Positions 63,516-64,000 of a stretch of DNA of 64,000 nt are shown piece by piece. Within the stretch, counting starts at the first letter, position 1, and every line of letters starts with the position of its first letter. The translations under genes and the position numbers were made by a program. The stretch is from the NCBI GenBank assembly GCA_933228675.1, contig OW121741.1:14858985-14922984 (forward strand), given 5' to 3'. The DNA comes from Stomorhina lunata. Its lineage: Eukaryota; Arthropoda; Insecta; Diptera; Rhiniidae. The notes under the pieces were generated by a model. The model searched no databases. It was given only the letters and a program-made list of their open reading frames with translations, and was not told the DNA's origin.

Positions 63516-64000
63516 TGAAAAATATCCTATAAAAACAGGAAATTAAAAAAAAAAATTTTTTTCAAAATTTCTTGTTTTTATTTTTATAGGAAATTTTTAA
63601 AAAATTCCTATTTTTATAAGAAATTTTTCAAAAATGTACTATTTTCATAGGAAATTTTTCAAAAATTTCCTATTTTTATAGGAAATTTTTCAAAAATTTC
63701 CTATTTTTATAGGAAATTTTTCAAAAATTTCCTATTTTTATAGGAAATTTTTCAAAAATTTCCTATTTTTATAGGAAATTTTTCAAAAATTTCCTATTTT
63801 TATAGGAAATTTTTCAAAAATTTCCTATTTTTATAGGAAATTTTTCAAAAATTTCCTATTTTTATAGGAAATTTTTCAAAAATTTCCTATTTTTATAGGA
63901 AATTTTTCAAAAATTTCCTATTTTTATAGGAAATTTTTCAAAAATTTCCTATTTTTATAGGAAATTTTTCAAAAATTTCCTATTTTTATAGGAAATTTTT
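63516..64000 (+). repeat. Homogeneous 31-bp palindromic array running off the window
   Basis: About 15 units of TTTTTATAGGAAATTTTTC plus AAAAATTTCCTA. From 63650 on they are nearly identical to each other and the array continues past the window end. The orientation matches 58610-59110 and is opposite to 60920-63050. Confidence 0.93.

Overview
The window is AT-rich, intron-bearing animal DNA. It most likely comes from a cyclorrhaphan (calyptrate) fly such as a blow fly or relative. The evidence is short introns with GT/AG ends, TATA boxes and AATAAA signals, an insect-defensin-like gene with the exact cysteine spacing of fly defensins, a four-exon tetraspanin, and fly-type mobile DNA (R1-clade non-LTR retroposon, mariner/Tc1-like element, tRNA-derived SINE, and many copies of a DINE-1/mini-me-like Helentron relative whose internal GTCY tract has repeatedly exploded into microsatellites). 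The species cannot be named from the sequence alone.

Layout. 1-3.5 kb holds a dead reverse-transcriptase fragment and a Helentron-like element with a 300-bp (GACA)n tract. 3.9-12.7 kb holds two divergently placed paralogous genes for small secreted collagen-like proteins (minus strand 3859-4717, plus strand 11883-12742), with identical 31-nt first exons and phase-1 introns, separated by about 7 kb of Helentron-like debris and a MITE-like element. 13.3-22.5 kb is three successive tandem arrays (about 112-bp dimeric satellite, 15-bp palindromic minisatellite, 31-bp palindromic minisatellite). 23.5-24.4 kb is a 0.9-kb (GTCT)n tract. 24.7-28.6 kb is a complete tetraspanin gene whose 3-kb first intron carries a rearranged mariner-like element with a SINE and a Helentron-like element nested inside it. 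29.8-32.9 kb has two more complex tandem arrays, the second an 18-bp repeat rich in TGACTCA. 34.6-48.8 kb is a 14.2-kb array of a single 11-bp unit that is essentially perfect. 49.7-56.0 kb has palindromic 31-bp and 29-bp arrays; two of the 29-bp arrays face each other as a giant inverted repeat. 56.3-60.7 kb is a gene island: a defensin-like peptide gene (minus) and two convergent paralogous single-exon genes of about 443 and 479 codons. The second of these lies between oppositely oriented copies of a 31-bp array that fills most of the window's right end.

Genes are few (six convincing protein genes in 64 kb) and show no common pathway. Two encode secreted matrix-like proteins, one a membrane scaffold, one a secreted immune-like peptide, and two a paralogous family of unknown function with a degenerate papain-like look. 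The strongest unexplained signals are structural: the homogeneous 11-bp satellite, the recurring use of palindromic units centred on CTATAG or a close variant in at least five separate arrays, and facing inverted arrays that would give long hairpin RNA if transcribed.
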